Part shown: positions 35,122-44,226 of the stretch, piece after piece
How positions within the stretch are numbered: position 1 is the stretch's first letter
How the letters are laid out: every line of letters begins with the position of its first letter
Assembly: GCF_902498845.1 (NCBI RefSeq)
Contig: NZ_CABVLM010000001.1
Coordinates: forward strand, 558,001-622,000
Direction: 5' to 3'
From: Pseudoalteromonas rhizosphaerae
GTDB lineage: Bacteria > Pseudomonadota > Gammaproteobacteria > Enterobacterales > Alteromonadaceae
Length of the DNA stretch: 64,000 nt
Notes under the pieces: generated by a model
Told to the model about the DNA's origin: nothing
What the model saw: the letters and a program-made list of their open reading frames with translations, nothing else
The model's database searches: none
Program-made: the position numbers and the translations under genes

Positions 35122-36132
35122 ATGACAATTAAAATTGGTATTAACGGTTTTGGCCGCATGGGCCGATTAACGCTTAGAGCTGCCTTTGGTTGGCAAAATA
35201 TTGAGTTTGTGCAAATCAACGATCCTGCTGGCAACGCAGAAACACTGGCACACCTATTAAAATACGATTCAGTGCATGGCACTTGGTCACATGATGTATC
35301 TAATGATGACAACAATGTGATAATCAACGGTCAAGCTATCCGTGTGACCCAAAACAAAGCGATTAGCGATACGGATTGGTCTAAATGTGATTTGGTCATT
35401 GAAGCCTCTGGTAAGATGAAGAAAACTGAGTTGCTACAAGCCTACTTAGACCAAGGTGTAAAAAAAGTCGTTGTCACTGCTCCCGTAAAAGAAGACGGTG
35501 TGCTCAATGTGGTTATGGGGGTTAATGACCACCTATACGATGTTGATCAACACGCAATCGTAACGGCAGCGTCTTGCACCACTAACTGCTTAGCACCAGT
35601 GGTGAAAGTTTTACAGGATAAAATCGGCATCAAACATGGTTCGATGACAACCATCCACGATATTACCAATACTCAAACTATTCTCGATGCACCGCACAAA
35701 GATTTACGTAGAGCACGTGCGTGTGGCATGAGCCTAATCCCAACAACCACAGGTTCGGCAACAGCTATTACTCATATTTTTCCAGAGTTGAAAGGTAAGC
35801 TGAATGGTCATGCGGTACGTGTACCTTTGGCGAATGCGTCAATTACTGACTGTGTATTTGAAGTAGAGCGTTCAACAACGGAAGCTGAAATTAACGCTTG
35901 GATGAAAGAAGCGGCTGAGGGCGAGTTAAAAGGCATTTTGGGCTATGAAGAAAAGCCACTTGTGTCAATCGACTATAAAACCGACCCACGTTCTAGCATC
36001 GTCGATGCGTTATCAACAATGGTGGTCAACGGAACTCAGGTAAAGCTGTATACATGGTATGACAACGAGTGGGGATACGCGAATAGAACGGCTGAGCTTG
36101 CTCGTAAAGTTGGCCTATCAATTAAGGGATAA
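35122..36132 (+). CDS. ArsJ-associated glyceraldehyde-3-phosphate dehydrogenase
   Basis: 336 residues, complete GAPDH. The Rossmann start [16 protein letters not shown], catalytic [10 protein letters not shown] and the end [11 protein letters not shown] are visible. In ars operons with arsJ this enzyme uses arsenate instead of phosphate to make 1-arseno-3-phosphoglycerate (established for ArsJ partners). It directly precedes arsJ (9 bp). Confidence 0.93.
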   Translation: MTIKIGINGFGRMGRLTLRAAFGWQNIEFVQINDPAGNAETLAHLLKYDSVHGTWSHDVSNDDNNVIINGQAIRVTQNKAISDTDWSKCDLVIEASGKMKKTELLQAYLDQGVKKVVVTAPVKEDGVLNVVMGVNDHLYDVDQHAIVTAASCTTNCLAPVVKVLQDKIGIKHGSMTTIHDITNTQTILDAPHKDLRRARACGMSLIPTTTGSATAITHIFPELKGKLNGHAVRVPLANASITDCVFEVERSTTEAEINAWMKEAAEGELKGILGYEEKPLVSIDYKTDPRSSIVDALSTMVVNGTQVKLYTWYDNEWGYANRTAELARKVGLSIKG

Positions 36133-36141
36133 TGTAATACT

Positions 36142-37356
36142 ATGAAGCGCTTGACATCATTATCAGACGATATAAAGCAGTACCTCGTTATAACAGGTAA
36201 CTATTGGGCATTTACCTTAACGGATGGGGCACTTCGCATGTTAGTGGTGCTTCATTTCCATGCGTTAGGCTATAGTCCGCTTAGCATTGCGATGTTGTTC
36301 TTGTTTTATGAAATCTTTGGCGTTGTCACCAACTTGGTTGGCGGCTTCTTAGGTGCTCGTTTAGGGCTCAATAAAACCATGAATATTGGCTTAGCCATTC
36401 AGGTTATTGCCTTACTAATGCTAGCTGTTCCGGCTGAATGGTTAACCGTTGTGTATGTGATGATTGCACAAGCGCTTTCAGGCATTGCCAAAGACTTAAA
36501 CAAAATGAGCGCTAAAAGCTCGATTAAGGCATTGGTTGCAGCAGGACAAGAAGGCACGCTGTTTAAATGGGTTGCGCTATTAACAGGCTCCAAAAATGCC
36601 CTAAAAGGTGTTGGCTTTTTCTTAGGAGGCCTGCTGTTAACCTTGCTATCCTTCAAGGGTGCAATGTTGCTAATGGCTGGTGTTTTGGCTCTTGTTTGGT
36701 GTTACAGCCTTTACGCCTTAAAAAGTGACTTAGGAAAAGCAAAGAGCAAACCTAAGTTTACCGATATTTTTTCAAAGAGTCGCTCAATTAACATCTTGTC
36801 AGCTGCACGATTATTCTTATTTGGTGCGCGTGATGTCTGGTTTGTCGTCGCACTGCCCGTATTTTTGTCGCAAGCCTTTAATTGGGATCATTGGACGGTA
36901 GGCGGCTTCTTGGCACTATGGGTGATTGGTTACGGTTTCGTACAATCTATCGCACCTAAGGTAATGAATCTCAAAGAAGGGTTTTCGCCTGCTATAGAAA
37001 CAACCAAATGGGCGAGTTTACTGGCACTGGTTACATTAGGTATAGCCTTATCACTGTATTTTAATTGGCAAGTAAAAACAGTGCTCATTACTGGTTTAAT
37101 GTTGTTTGGTGTACTGTTCGCCATTAATTCATCGCTACACAGTTATTTGATTGTTAGCATGGCAGATGCCGACGGTGTTTCCCTCGATGTTGGCTTTTAC
37201 TATATGGCTAATGCAATGGGGCGTTTGATTGGCACGGTGCTGTCAGGTTGGGTTTTCCAACTATACGGATTAGCCGCTTGTTTGGCGATCTCTTTTGGTT
37301 TTGTGATTTTAGCAGGGTTAATTTCTAAAAAGCTGCCTTCGAAATTAATTAACTGA
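36142..37356 (+). CDS. arsJ: Organoarsenical efflux transporter ArsJ (MFS)
   Basis: 404 residues, twelve helices of the major facilitator superfamily. Placement after the ars-type GAPDH and phrases such as FLFYEIFGVVTNLVGGFLGA identify ArsJ, which exports the unstable 1-arseno-3-phosphoglycerate so that arsenate leaves the cell. Last gene of the ars operon; no clear terminator was seen after it. Confidence 0.92.
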   Translation: MKRLTSLSDDIKQYLVITGNYWAFTLTDGALRMLVVLHFHALGYSPLSIAMLFLFYEIFGVVTNLVGGFLGARLGLNKTMNIGLAIQVIALLMLAVPAEWLTVVYVMIAQALSGIAKDLNKMSAKSSIKALVAAGQEGTLFKWVALLTGSKNALKGVGFFLGGLLLTLLSFKGAMLLMAGVLALVWCYSLYALKSDLGKAKSKPKFTDIFSKSRSINILSAARLFLFGARDVWFVVALPVFLSQAFNWDHWTVGGFLALWVIGYGFVQSIAPKVMNLKEGFSPAIETTKWASLLALVTLGIALSLYFNWQVKTVLITGLMLFGVLFAINSSLHSYLIVSMADADGVSLDVGFYYMANAMGRLIGTVLSGWVFQLYGLAACLAISFGFVILAGLISKKLPSKLIN

Positions 37357-37639
37357 AGTGACATCGGAGATGCATGCAACATGTTAAACGTTAAGAACTT
37401 AAATCGGTTTTATTGGACTTCCCAGCTTTCACTAGACATCGGCTAATAATCTTAAAGTACAAAACGAAAGTAAACTTCCGTTTCAAGGGCTTCAAAGGTA
37501 GTTATCAGAAATATATTCTGTTTTGTGAAAGCGTTAACCCGGATAGCTATATGAGCAACTTTTCGGGGTCTTATTTGAGCGAGAAGCAGACGGTCGGTTA
37601 AACTCGTTTTTGGACAAAAGCAAGTTAGAGTATTTATTC
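37357..37639. other. Gene-free spacer between arsJ and the first attC site
   Basis: About 280 bp with no supported gene. It contains the repeat at 37589-37625, whose core AACTCGTTTTTGGACAAAA also occurs at 30357-30375, so this is probably the right edge of the segment carrying the ars genes. Confidence 0.5.
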
Positions 37640-37694
37640 GGTAACGCCCAAAGCAGCGGCACGCGTTAGCGTTGCTGCCTTTGTTTGTTATGCC
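37640..37694 (-). repeat. Integron-type attC recombination site 1
   Basis: Read on the minus strand it begins GGCATAAC (R'' side, overlapping the stop codon of the cassette gene) and ends GGGCGTTACC (R' side). Inner arms CAAAGGCAGC and GCTGC-TTTG pair with one unpaired base, the asymmetry expected of attC. Length 55 bp. Confidence 0.75.
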
Positions 37695-38185
37695 GTATTA
37701 CTCTTATGCAATTGATCAATGTATTTTTGCAGTCTTGTATGCCATAGATAAAATCCAAACACCGAAACTAGCACTCCAATAAATATTCCAGAAAAGCTTA
37801 TGTACTTAGCCATATCATATTTGGCTGTTCTAGTATTCATAGCAATTCTTGTTGCTGGATTTGAATTTATTATCGCATCAGCCTCTTTGCTTAATTTTTC
37901 AGATTCGATAAGTATTTTGTCCAGTTCTTTTTTTTGTTCTTCTGACAGGAGACTCTGATCGCCAGCCACACTGTTGTAGATAGCTATACCCTCATTAGTT
38001 TTTTTTGCAAATTTCTCATACGCCTTACCACCTTCAAATATGCTATTCACGTATTCTGCATTCGACTCAAAAAACTGATCATATTCATTAGAGGCGCTCC
38101 ACCAGAATGCTGCTGACGAAAAGACAACAACAAGTCCAAATATGGACATGAACTTATATAGGTTATCAGTTGGTGGGGTAATCAT
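37688..38185 (-). CDS. Integron-cassette protein with two membrane helices, unknown function
   Basis: 165 residues from ATG 38185; an in-frame TTG at 38200 is less likely. One helix near the N-terminus (FMSIFGLVVVFSSAAFWW) and one near the C-terminus (ISFSGIFIGVLVSVFGFYLW) enclose a polar ~85-residue coiled region (EEQKKELDKILIESEKLSKE). No family recognised. The stop codon lies inside attC 1 and the gene starts just after attC 2, the structure of a mobile gene cassette. Confidence 0.75.
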   Translation of the reverse strand: MITPPTDNLYKFMSIFGLVVVFSSAAFWWSASNEYDQFFESNAEYVNSIFEGGKAYEKFAKKTNEGIAIYNSVAGDQSLLSEEQKKELDKILIESEKLSKEADAIINSNPATRIAMNTRTAKYDMAKYISFSGIFIGVLVSVFGFYLWHTRLQKYIDQLHKSNTA

Positions 38186-38203
38186 AATTCTTGATTCCAA
38201 AGA

Positions 38204-38291
38204 AATAAAGCCCTGTTAATGGGTAAAATAAAGTTGGCTAAAATTATGCGATGAAAGAGCAAAAGCCAACTGTATTTTGTCCTTGTTAAAC
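38204..38291 (-). repeat. Integron-type attC recombination site 2
   Basis: On the minus strand: TTTAACAAGG at the R'' side (holding the stop codon of the upstream cassette gene), then ACAAAATACAGTTGGC and its near-complement GCCAACTTTATTTTACCC, ending GGGCTTTATT, a one-base variant of the usual GGGCGTTA. Long inner arms with mismatches are typical of chromosomal-integron attC sites. Confidence 0.78.
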
Positions 38292-38732
38292 AGCTTGTAT
38301 GGCATTTTTTATGCTCAGAAACTCTGCAACTAAATCCCAACGGTCTTCATAGTTTGCCAAGTCAGGGATTGTTTTTAAACTTACCTTACCCCAATCAGCA
38401 CTTCTTGGCGCGTTTTGAATTACGGCAACAGGAAAATCATAATATTTAGGCGGCAATATTTCTTTTTTGCCATCTTTTGAACCACGGTTTAATAAAACAA
38501 CAACTACAAAATCACAATCAAAATTTTTAATTGGAAAGCCGTTTGCTCCAGTGCGCCAACGGCTTTTCACCTGCACCATTGCTGATTTATTTGATTCTGG
38601 GTTTGTAGCAACTAAATCATAACCAGGCATATTAGTATAAGTTTTGTAACTTGCTATTTTATGTAGCAAAAGCTGACCTAAAGCTAAAAACTCTGCACCT
38701 TCAGCTTCTAAACGAGTATCAAGACGCGCCAT
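38286..38732 (-). CDS. Integron-cassette protein with PD-(D/E)XK-like nuclease fold
   Basis: 148 residues. YDLVATNPESNKSAMVQVKSR has the D...QVK arrangement of the restriction-endonuclease-like fold, so it may be a nuclease or a DUF4365-like relative. Start ATG 38732 lies 14 bp from a GTTAGGC core (38746-38752 on the minus strand), the cassette junction; the stop lies inside attC 2. Activity and target cannot be inferred. Confidence 0.72.
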   Translation of the reverse strand: MARLDTRLEAEGAEFLALGQLLLHKIASYKTYTNMPGYDLVATNPESNKSAMVQVKSRWRTGANGFPIKNFDCDFVVVVLLNRGSKDGKKEILPPKYYDFPVAVIQNAPRSADWGKVSLKTIPDLANYEDRWDLVAEFLSIKNAIQAV

Positions 38733-38745
38733 AACTTCCCTAAAT

Positions 38746-38752
38746 GCCTAAC
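38746..38752 (-). other. Cassette junction core GTTAGGC
   Basis: Minus-strand GTTAGGC matches the R' consensus GTTRRRY exactly and marks the upstream border of the nuclease-like cassette. The DNA beyond it (38753-38990) has no recognised gene or complete attC, so the array appears to end here. Confidence 0.55.
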
Positions 38753-38999
38753 AGCATATCACTAAAAATTGCCGTTAAAACTCTATGTGTTAATTTCCAG
38801 AATTATCAAAATACGGTTTTTAATAATCTAATTATTACTAACTTACACATAGGCAAAAGGAATTACAATTGTTTAGACTACTCTATAACCGAGAATTTAC
38901 TTGTTCGAGAATGGATAAAATTATATTACGAGAACATGCATAAAAATAGTTTTAAAATTAGCAACTTAAATGTTACTGAAAATTTAAACCTGAAACCAC

Positions 39000-39223
39000 T
39001 TAAATTACATAAAGCCAAATCCATTGTTGACGAGTTATACCAATGGTTGCTCAAGCACAAAGATAAAATCCCGCCCAAAATGGCGCTAGGTAAAGCCATC
39101 AACTACGCGATAAATTAATTTGAAAAATTCCGGCGTTACTTAGAGGATGGCAGACTTAAAATTGATAACAATCGCGCAGAGCGAGCTATAAAACCGTTCG
39201 TGATAGGGCGAAAAAACTGGCTG
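39000..39223 (+). pseudogene. IS66-family transposase C-terminal fossil
   Basis: In one frame the DNA encodes AKSIVDELYQWLLKH, then IPPKMALGKAINYAIN, a TAA stop, and [20 protein letters not shown] and VIGRKNWL, the IS66 TnpC C-terminal region. The stop replaces the expected Gln codon (CAA to TAA). Everything upstream of about 39000 is unrelated and the match ends at 39223. The open reading frame 38744-39118 that contains the first half is not a real gene. The repeat at 39252-39283 just after it may be an element end. Confidence 0.8.
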
Positions 39224-39340
39224 GTATGCTATTTACGTCAAAGTCGCTCGGTAATTAGACCGACATAACCCCTTGGTAATCACCACACTTATTCAACTAA
39301 TTTTACTAAAAAGCCTAACAAATAGTACATTGACTTTATC

Positions 39341-40006
39341 TTATTTATTAGCCTTAATTACTTTATTCAAAGCTTGTATAAAGCCTCTTGGGAATACTTC
39401 ATTTTGATATTCACTACCTTTCACTTGACCTACTTCTGTTTTCAACCAACCATTTAATTCCATACACTCGACAGATACGGCGTAGGTTAAGGCCGATAGC
39501 TCATTTTGAGTTAGCTGTAAATTAGGCATAGAGTCTGCAGTTTGATTAAATTGATTACGCTTATCGATTACTATTTCAGATTGATTTTTTAGGATGTTTA
39601 GCTCGTTTTTAAATTTCTTTCTTTCTGTTAATATTCTTGCAAAGTAAGCACGAGTCGCAATATCCGGTATCTTATTTAAGAGCTCATTATCTGAAAGTAG
39701 TAATTTTCCTTTATGTTCAACCGGTTGATTTTGTTCGCTTCTTAATTCTGACCAATAACCAATTAGCTTTCTATAGTGCACATTTTTTGTTGCACGAAGC
39801 GTTTCGTAACTTGGCCCCTCATTTTCATTGCTTAGCATTCCGATATTTGTTATTGAAAAATCAACACCTCCTTGCTCAAAATATTTTGATAAAATTAAAT
39901 TTAATTTATTAAGAGTATCTCTGGTCTTTTTTGTTCTCCCTTCTTTTAGGGCCTCTAGCTTCTCATCTAGGTGCTTTATTATGTCTGCTTGCATTCTGTA
40001 CCTCAT
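39341..40006 (-). CDS. gmtX: Gamma-mobile-trio protein GmtX
   Basis: 221 residues, mostly helical, with coiled-coil stretches (LTERKKFKNELNILKNQ). Identified mainly by position: third gene after two large tyrosine recombinases, overlapping gmtZ by 4 bp, and of the size expected for GmtX. No catalytic motif is visible; it is probably a DNA-binding or accessory factor. The gmt genes are followed by cargo on this side in described elements. Confidence 0.75.
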   Translation of the reverse strand: MRYRMQADIIKHLDEKLEALKEGRTKKTRDTLNKLNLILSKYFEQGGVDFSITNIGMLSNENEGPSYETLRATKNVHYRKLIGYWSELRSEQNQPVEHKGKLLLSDNELLNKIPDIATRAYFARILTERKKFKNELNILKNQSEIVIDKRNQFNQTADSMPNLQLTQNELSALTYAVSVECMELNGWLKTEVGQVKGSEYQNEVFPRGFIQALNKVIKANK

Positions 40007-42597
40007 TTATGAGACGTTAAGTTAATATATTTGTGATTTGTATTAGTATACCCGGCATCTAATAATTTTGAGTCAGTGAGATATTTTTCGGCTTCAAGAT
40101 AATCCGCAACAATTCTAAACCCTTCAAATTTATCATTTGGGGAGGCAATTTTCGCCATTTGTCTTATCATTGCATTTCCCGCAATTAATTGTTCTTTATC
40201 ACCCATTTCTAAGAAAATAGGTTTTTTACCCTGCTTGAGTAAGATGCGACTTAATTGAATTGTACGTTGCTTTAATGCTGGAGTTTTTTGTAGTGTGTCC
40301 ATAAAATCTGGATATATTTCCGCATCCTCACATAAGCATGATAGGTGCAATAGTTCAGATTTAGTTTCAATGAACTTCAAAGCCGTATTTACATCAGTTG
40401 TGTTTCCTAAAGCTATTAATTTATTTCTATTATTATCAGTGTCTCGGTTTTCTTCTAATTGTATAATTTTAGATATGATGCCAAAACATGATATCCAGTC
40501 CTTAGTATATTCGTCAGACTCAACTTTTTGTTTTTCATACCTGCGTTGAAATGAGTGAATCTCTTCAAATTTTAAAAATGGTTTATTGTTTTGCTCAGCG
40601 ATAAACTTACTGTCTTTGAGCTTCTCTAACTTTGTTTCTAAATCTAATGCTAGGCTTGCCGCTTCATGAGCTTTGAAGCTTAACTGATTAAATAAAGCAT
40701 TTAGTTTTGGTAAATAAACAGCTTCGGTGATGAACCACCTACACCTAATGCAATTTTCTGGCCCATTTGGTACTTTTCCATATACCCTTTCTATTGCCCT
40801 AGCTTTATTAATTAAAAGTTCACCACCATTCCAGCATCCACCTAGAGTACTCATTTCATCGGAGCGAACATTATTTCCACCTACTAAGCACATACCATAT
40901 GCTCTTTCTTCCCATCCTATAGGGTTTCTATTTGCTAGTGATGCTACAACACTATCTTCACTGTTATAAACAACGTTACATTTAATTTGATTAATGGATG
41001 CATCTTTTAGAAATGAGCGAAGTGAGTTATCCGAGTTTTCGATCAATCTCTCCTCTGCATCTTGCATTTTATCTGCCATAACTGACGGTGAAATTTTGTT
41101 ATAATATATCGTTGAAATTAGCCTTGAATGACCCGCAAGTAGTTTAGATATTACTGGGATAGGTACGTTTGAATCCATTGAATAAGCTGTAATTAGGCTT
41201 ACTCTTAAACTATGTGGAGGAAAATGTGTAGTTGATCCTTTTAATTTTTCGTTTTCATAATTGACAACTAAGCTGAGTTTTTCTCCATTCTCAAGAGTAT
41301 CACCTTCACTAAATAGATTATTTTCGAGCTCTAATAATAAAGAGTACCAAAGGCGTTTTAAGGAATCAGCATCAATAGGTTTGAGCTTATCATCGCCATG
41401 AGCTGTAGGGTCTCGAAATAAAAAACACATATTCCCCATTGTATTGAGTTGAAGTTCTGATTTAGTCGTGCCTAAGTGTTTTCTTGAAAGTTCTTTGCAG
41501 TGTAATGGTCTGTGTATTGGATTGTATTTATTTTGCCAGTTTCTAAGTTTTTCAAGCCAATATAAAACTTCTTGATGATTCCATGGTATTACATAGCCAG
41601 CGTCAACTTCAGCATCAGAGGTTTTATTAGTGTTTATAAATAGTCCTGTTGTATAAGTTGAAGTATATTGATCATATATTCTCCTAAAAACACCTTTTTC
41701 AACCAATTTTGGGCTAGAAGTCTTCATTAATTTGCTTTCATTTTCTATCCAAGATTTATTGTCATATTTCCAAGTATCATCCTCCCCAGAGTCTAACACT
41801 CTTACTTGATAGGTTCTCAGTGGTAAATGCAGTTTTATCAATAATGCCAATGATCTAACAGGAGACCACATTTGAATAACTACTTTATCAGTAGCGCCTT
41901 TTGGTTTGATTTTTCTTTGGCGCCAAACACAGTCAGGATCATTTTTGTCAATCAAACTTTCAGGTACTTCGAACCAATCACCACCCTTTGCTCCTGAACG
42001 AACTCCTGTTTGAGCTTGTGCCCAAAGCCAATCTTTGAATGACAGACCGTGGTATGTTTCATCGTGTATAGTTGTTTTGTCGGTATGAGGTGAAATTATA
42101 TTTCTTAGCTTGAGTATATATTTATAAGGAAGTGGCTGGCGAACTGTTTCAAGAGGAACACTTTTAAATTTAACCTTTATAAATGGGTTAACGACCATTT
42201 TTTTTGGGACATCGTTTTGGTCGGCGACTGTAAAATGCTTTTCGATAACAAAGTCAATAAAATCAACTATGTAGTTTGGTCTTCTTGAATGCTCGTTCAG
42301 ATCGTTTATGCCTGATATTTTCATTACTTCGATAAGTTCATCTGAACTACATACATGGCCATTTGAACCTCTAAAAAAATCATCGATATTAGATGCATAG
42401 GGAGCATGTATAAAAAGATATTTTTCTAACAAAAAAGTCAGAGCCACTCTTTTTACATCTATTGCCGTTGTTTGCACCTCCATCCATTTACTCGCAAGCT
42501 TCTCCCAAGAATGCCATTTAGTGCCAAGAACTTTAGATACCCAGCTAAATGTTAAATCTATACTTCGATTGTCATTTTTTTTAATTGTTTTTATCAT
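40003..42597 (-). CDS. gmtZ: Gamma-mobile-trio integrase GmtZ
   Basis: 864 residues from ATG 42597, chosen because AAGG precedes it and it starts one base after the gmtY stop; a further start at 42624 would overlap gmtY. It has a large divergent tyrosine-recombinase-like core: AQTGVRSGAKGGDW (first Arg), HSLRVSLITAYSMD (HxxR), LAGHSRLISTIYY (His and Tyr). After it comes a Cys-rich segment (GPENCIRCRWF) and a helical C-terminal region. Works with GmtY in mobilising the element, as described for gamma-mobile-trio systems. Confidence 0.85.
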   Translation of the reverse strand: MIKTIKKNDNRSIDLTFSWVSKVLGTKWHSWEKLASKWMEVQTTAIDVKRVALTFLLEKYLFIHAPYASNIDDFFRGSNGHVCSSDELIEVMKISGINDLNEHSRRPNYIVDFIDFVIEKHFTVADQNDVPKKMVVNPFIKVKFKSVPLETVRQPLPYKYILKLRNIISPHTDKTTIHDETYHGLSFKDWLWAQAQTGVRSGAKGGDWFEVPESLIDKNDPDCVWRQRKIKPKGATDKVVIQMWSPVRSLALLIKLHLPLRTYQVRVLDSGEDDTWKYDNKSWIENESKLMKTSSPKLVEKGVFRRIYDQYTSTYTTGLFINTNKTSDAEVDAGYVIPWNHQEVLYWLEKLRNWQNKYNPIHRPLHCKELSRKHLGTTKSELQLNTMGNMCFLFRDPTAHGDDKLKPIDADSLKRLWYSLLLELENNLFSEGDTLENGEKLSLVVNYENEKLKGSTTHFPPHSLRVSLITAYSMDSNVPIPVISKLLAGHSRLISTIYYNKISPSVMADKMQDAEERLIENSDNSLRSFLKDASINQIKCNVVYNSEDSVVASLANRNPIGWEERAYGMCLVGGNNVRSDEMSTLGGCWNGGELLINKARAIERVYGKVPNGPENCIRCRWFITEAVYLPKLNALFNQLSFKAHEAASLALDLETKLEKLKDSKFIAEQNNKPFLKFEEIHSFQRRYEKQKVESDEYTKDWISCFGIISKIIQLEENRDTDNNRNKLIALGNTTDVNTALKFIETKSELLHLSCLCEDAEIYPDFMDTLQKTPALKQRTIQLSRILLKQGKKPIFLEMGDKEQLIAGNAMIRQMAKIASPNDKFEGFRIVADYLEAEKYLTDSKLLDAGYTNTNHKYINLTSHK

Positions 42598-42598
42598 T

Positions 42599-44041
42599 TT
42601 ATACCTTAAATTTTTTATTTTCACCTGAAAAGTATTGATGAGGATCTATGTCATTGAAACCATATTTAGTAAGGTTTTCCCAACTTAAATCTAATAGTTT
42701 TTCACCTTTAACTAATGCTTCTGAAGCAGCAGTTAAAGTATTTGATATTTCGTTGAAATTTGGCTCTGTGTATGGAGTTTGAGAGTCAAGCGATTTGTGA
42801 TGCATGCATCTTCTGATTATTAATGGATTTACGTTGGCTCGTCGTAAACGCCGACCATAGCTATGTCTATGACCATGTGGATCATAACCTTCATGCTTTG
42901 AGGGCAATAAATTAATTCTTTTTAATGCATTTTTATAGTTTTGATGAAATGCATTTAATGTATAAGGTGAGCCGGAATATTTGTGATGAAATGAAATAAA
43001 GGCATAGGGATGATTGCATAATATAGAGGCTCGATATTGATGGTAAACTTTCCAGAGACTTAGAAAAATCTCGCCATAGTATGAGGGGAACCAATTAACA
43101 ATTATATAACCATCTCTGTGGTCTATAGTCCCACCTTTCCAGCCTAAATGTTCAGTATTGAACATAGAAACACGAGGTATTCTACCATATTTTTCTTTTA
43201 GGAATAATTTTCTGGAGTTTCCACCCTTGTATGATTTCCAGCCATAAGGGGCAACACCTTGCTCTTCATTATATATCTTAACAAGCGCAGAATTATTATT
43301 TAGAGGGTCTAATTCAATATCTGAAACCCACAAAGTCATGGCCTCACTTTCTCTTAAGCCACCTCCATGCATAAGCAGTAAAATTAGCTTGTCTCTTATC
43401 GAAATTCTTAAATCACGTTGAATTGAAAAACCATCGACGAAAAAAGTTTTAAATTTTTCCTCAGGGAAAGCTACTGCATCACCTTCGACTAATAAATGGG
43501 TTCTTGTTGAGCTGTAATTCATTTCTCTGTAGCTTAATAAGCTTTTTTTAAATGACTTTGTATGTCCAAGAAAGTCATTTATATTTTTCCTATACCATGC
43601 GGAATAAAGTAAAACACTACGAAAATCATTTGGGATAAGTTTATAGGTTTTTGTGCATTTTGGCTCTAACCAATTTAGAAATGAGACTAAACAACGAATA
43701 ATATTTTTAGTATTAAGAAAGGACTTTGGCTCCCAAAAAAGACCAGAAGGGTCGAACCCTTGTTCATCTAAAGTACCAGTTCTCAACCTTAAAATGAATG
43801 AAGTAAGTAATCTGTCAGGATCACTAAATATATTTTTATTAGCTTCCATATAATCAAGAAATAGTCTAAAGGCTCTTGCATAAGATATGAGAGTGGAACG
43901 ACTTTTACCTTGTGCGGTTAAGATTAAAAAATAGTCTGTAATTAGTGGAATGTCACCTTTGACGGTAAGAATTACAGGAACATTAACCCACGAGCCTGTG
44001 TTATCTGTAATAATTTTTGCAATAACGGTAACTGTTGACAT
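42599..44041 (-). CDS. gmtY: Gamma-mobile-trio recombinase GmtY
   Basis: 480 residues. N-terminal SAM-like core-binding segment (GKSRSTLISYARAFRLFLDY) and catalytic domain with MHGGGLRESEAMTLW (Arg), HGHRHSYGRRL (HxxR) and MHHKSLDSQTPYTEP (His and Tyr region). First gene of the gmtY-gmtZ-gmtX operon. The element end is expected just upstream, in the 44042-44226 spacer. Confidence 0.87.
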   Translation of the reverse strand: MSTVTVIAKIITDNTGSWVNVPVILTVKGDIPLITDYFLILTAQGKSRSTLISYARAFRLFLDYMEANKNIFSDPDRLLTSFILRLRTGTLDEQGFDPSGLFWEPKSFLNTKNIIRCLVSFLNWLEPKCTKTYKLIPNDFRSVLLYSAWYRKNINDFLGHTKSFKKSLLSYREMNYSSTRTHLLVEGDAVAFPEEKFKTFFVDGFSIQRDLRISIRDKLILLLMHGGGLRESEAMTLWVSDIELDPLNNNSALVKIYNEEQGVAPYGWKSYKGGNSRKLFLKEKYGRIPRVSMFNTEHLGWKGGTIDHRDGYIIVNWFPSYYGEIFLSLWKVYHQYRASILCNHPYAFISFHHKYSGSPYTLNAFHQNYKNALKRINLLPSKHEGYDPHGHRHSYGRRLRRANVNPLIIRRCMHHKSLDSQTPYTEPNFNEISNTLTAASEALVKGEKLLDLSWENLTKYGFNDIDPHQYFSGENKKFKV

Positions 44042-44091
44042 CTTAAACTTGAATTATTCTTAATATCAAAAAGTTAATCTATTTTGAAGGA

Positions 44092-44113
44092 AATATAAAG
44101 GTAATATAAAGGT
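44092..44113. repeat. Two tandem 11-bp repeats upstream of gmtY
   Basis: AATATAAAGGT occurs twice in direct succession, followed by AATATT, within the 185-bp spacer between gmtY and the next gene. A short iterated AT-rich motif next to recombinase genes may be a recombinase-binding arm site at the element boundary; this is inference. Confidence 0.45.
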
Positions 44114-44226
44114 AATATTTATTAACTTGAAAGAAAAGTACATGTGAAGAACACTATATACAATAGACAGTATCGGACTTTAAAGTTAAACTGTAACTAC
44201 TTTATTTTATTAGAAATAACTATATT

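Noticed and set aside
37413..37601. 62-codon open reading frame after arsJ
   Set aside because: No recognisable domain, no good ribosome-binding site, and it ends in the repeat shared with 30.35 kb.
38744..38990. First half of a 124-codon open reading frame ahead of the IS66 fossil
   Set aside because: Only its last third is transposase-like; the first part starts at the cassette junction and looks non-coding.
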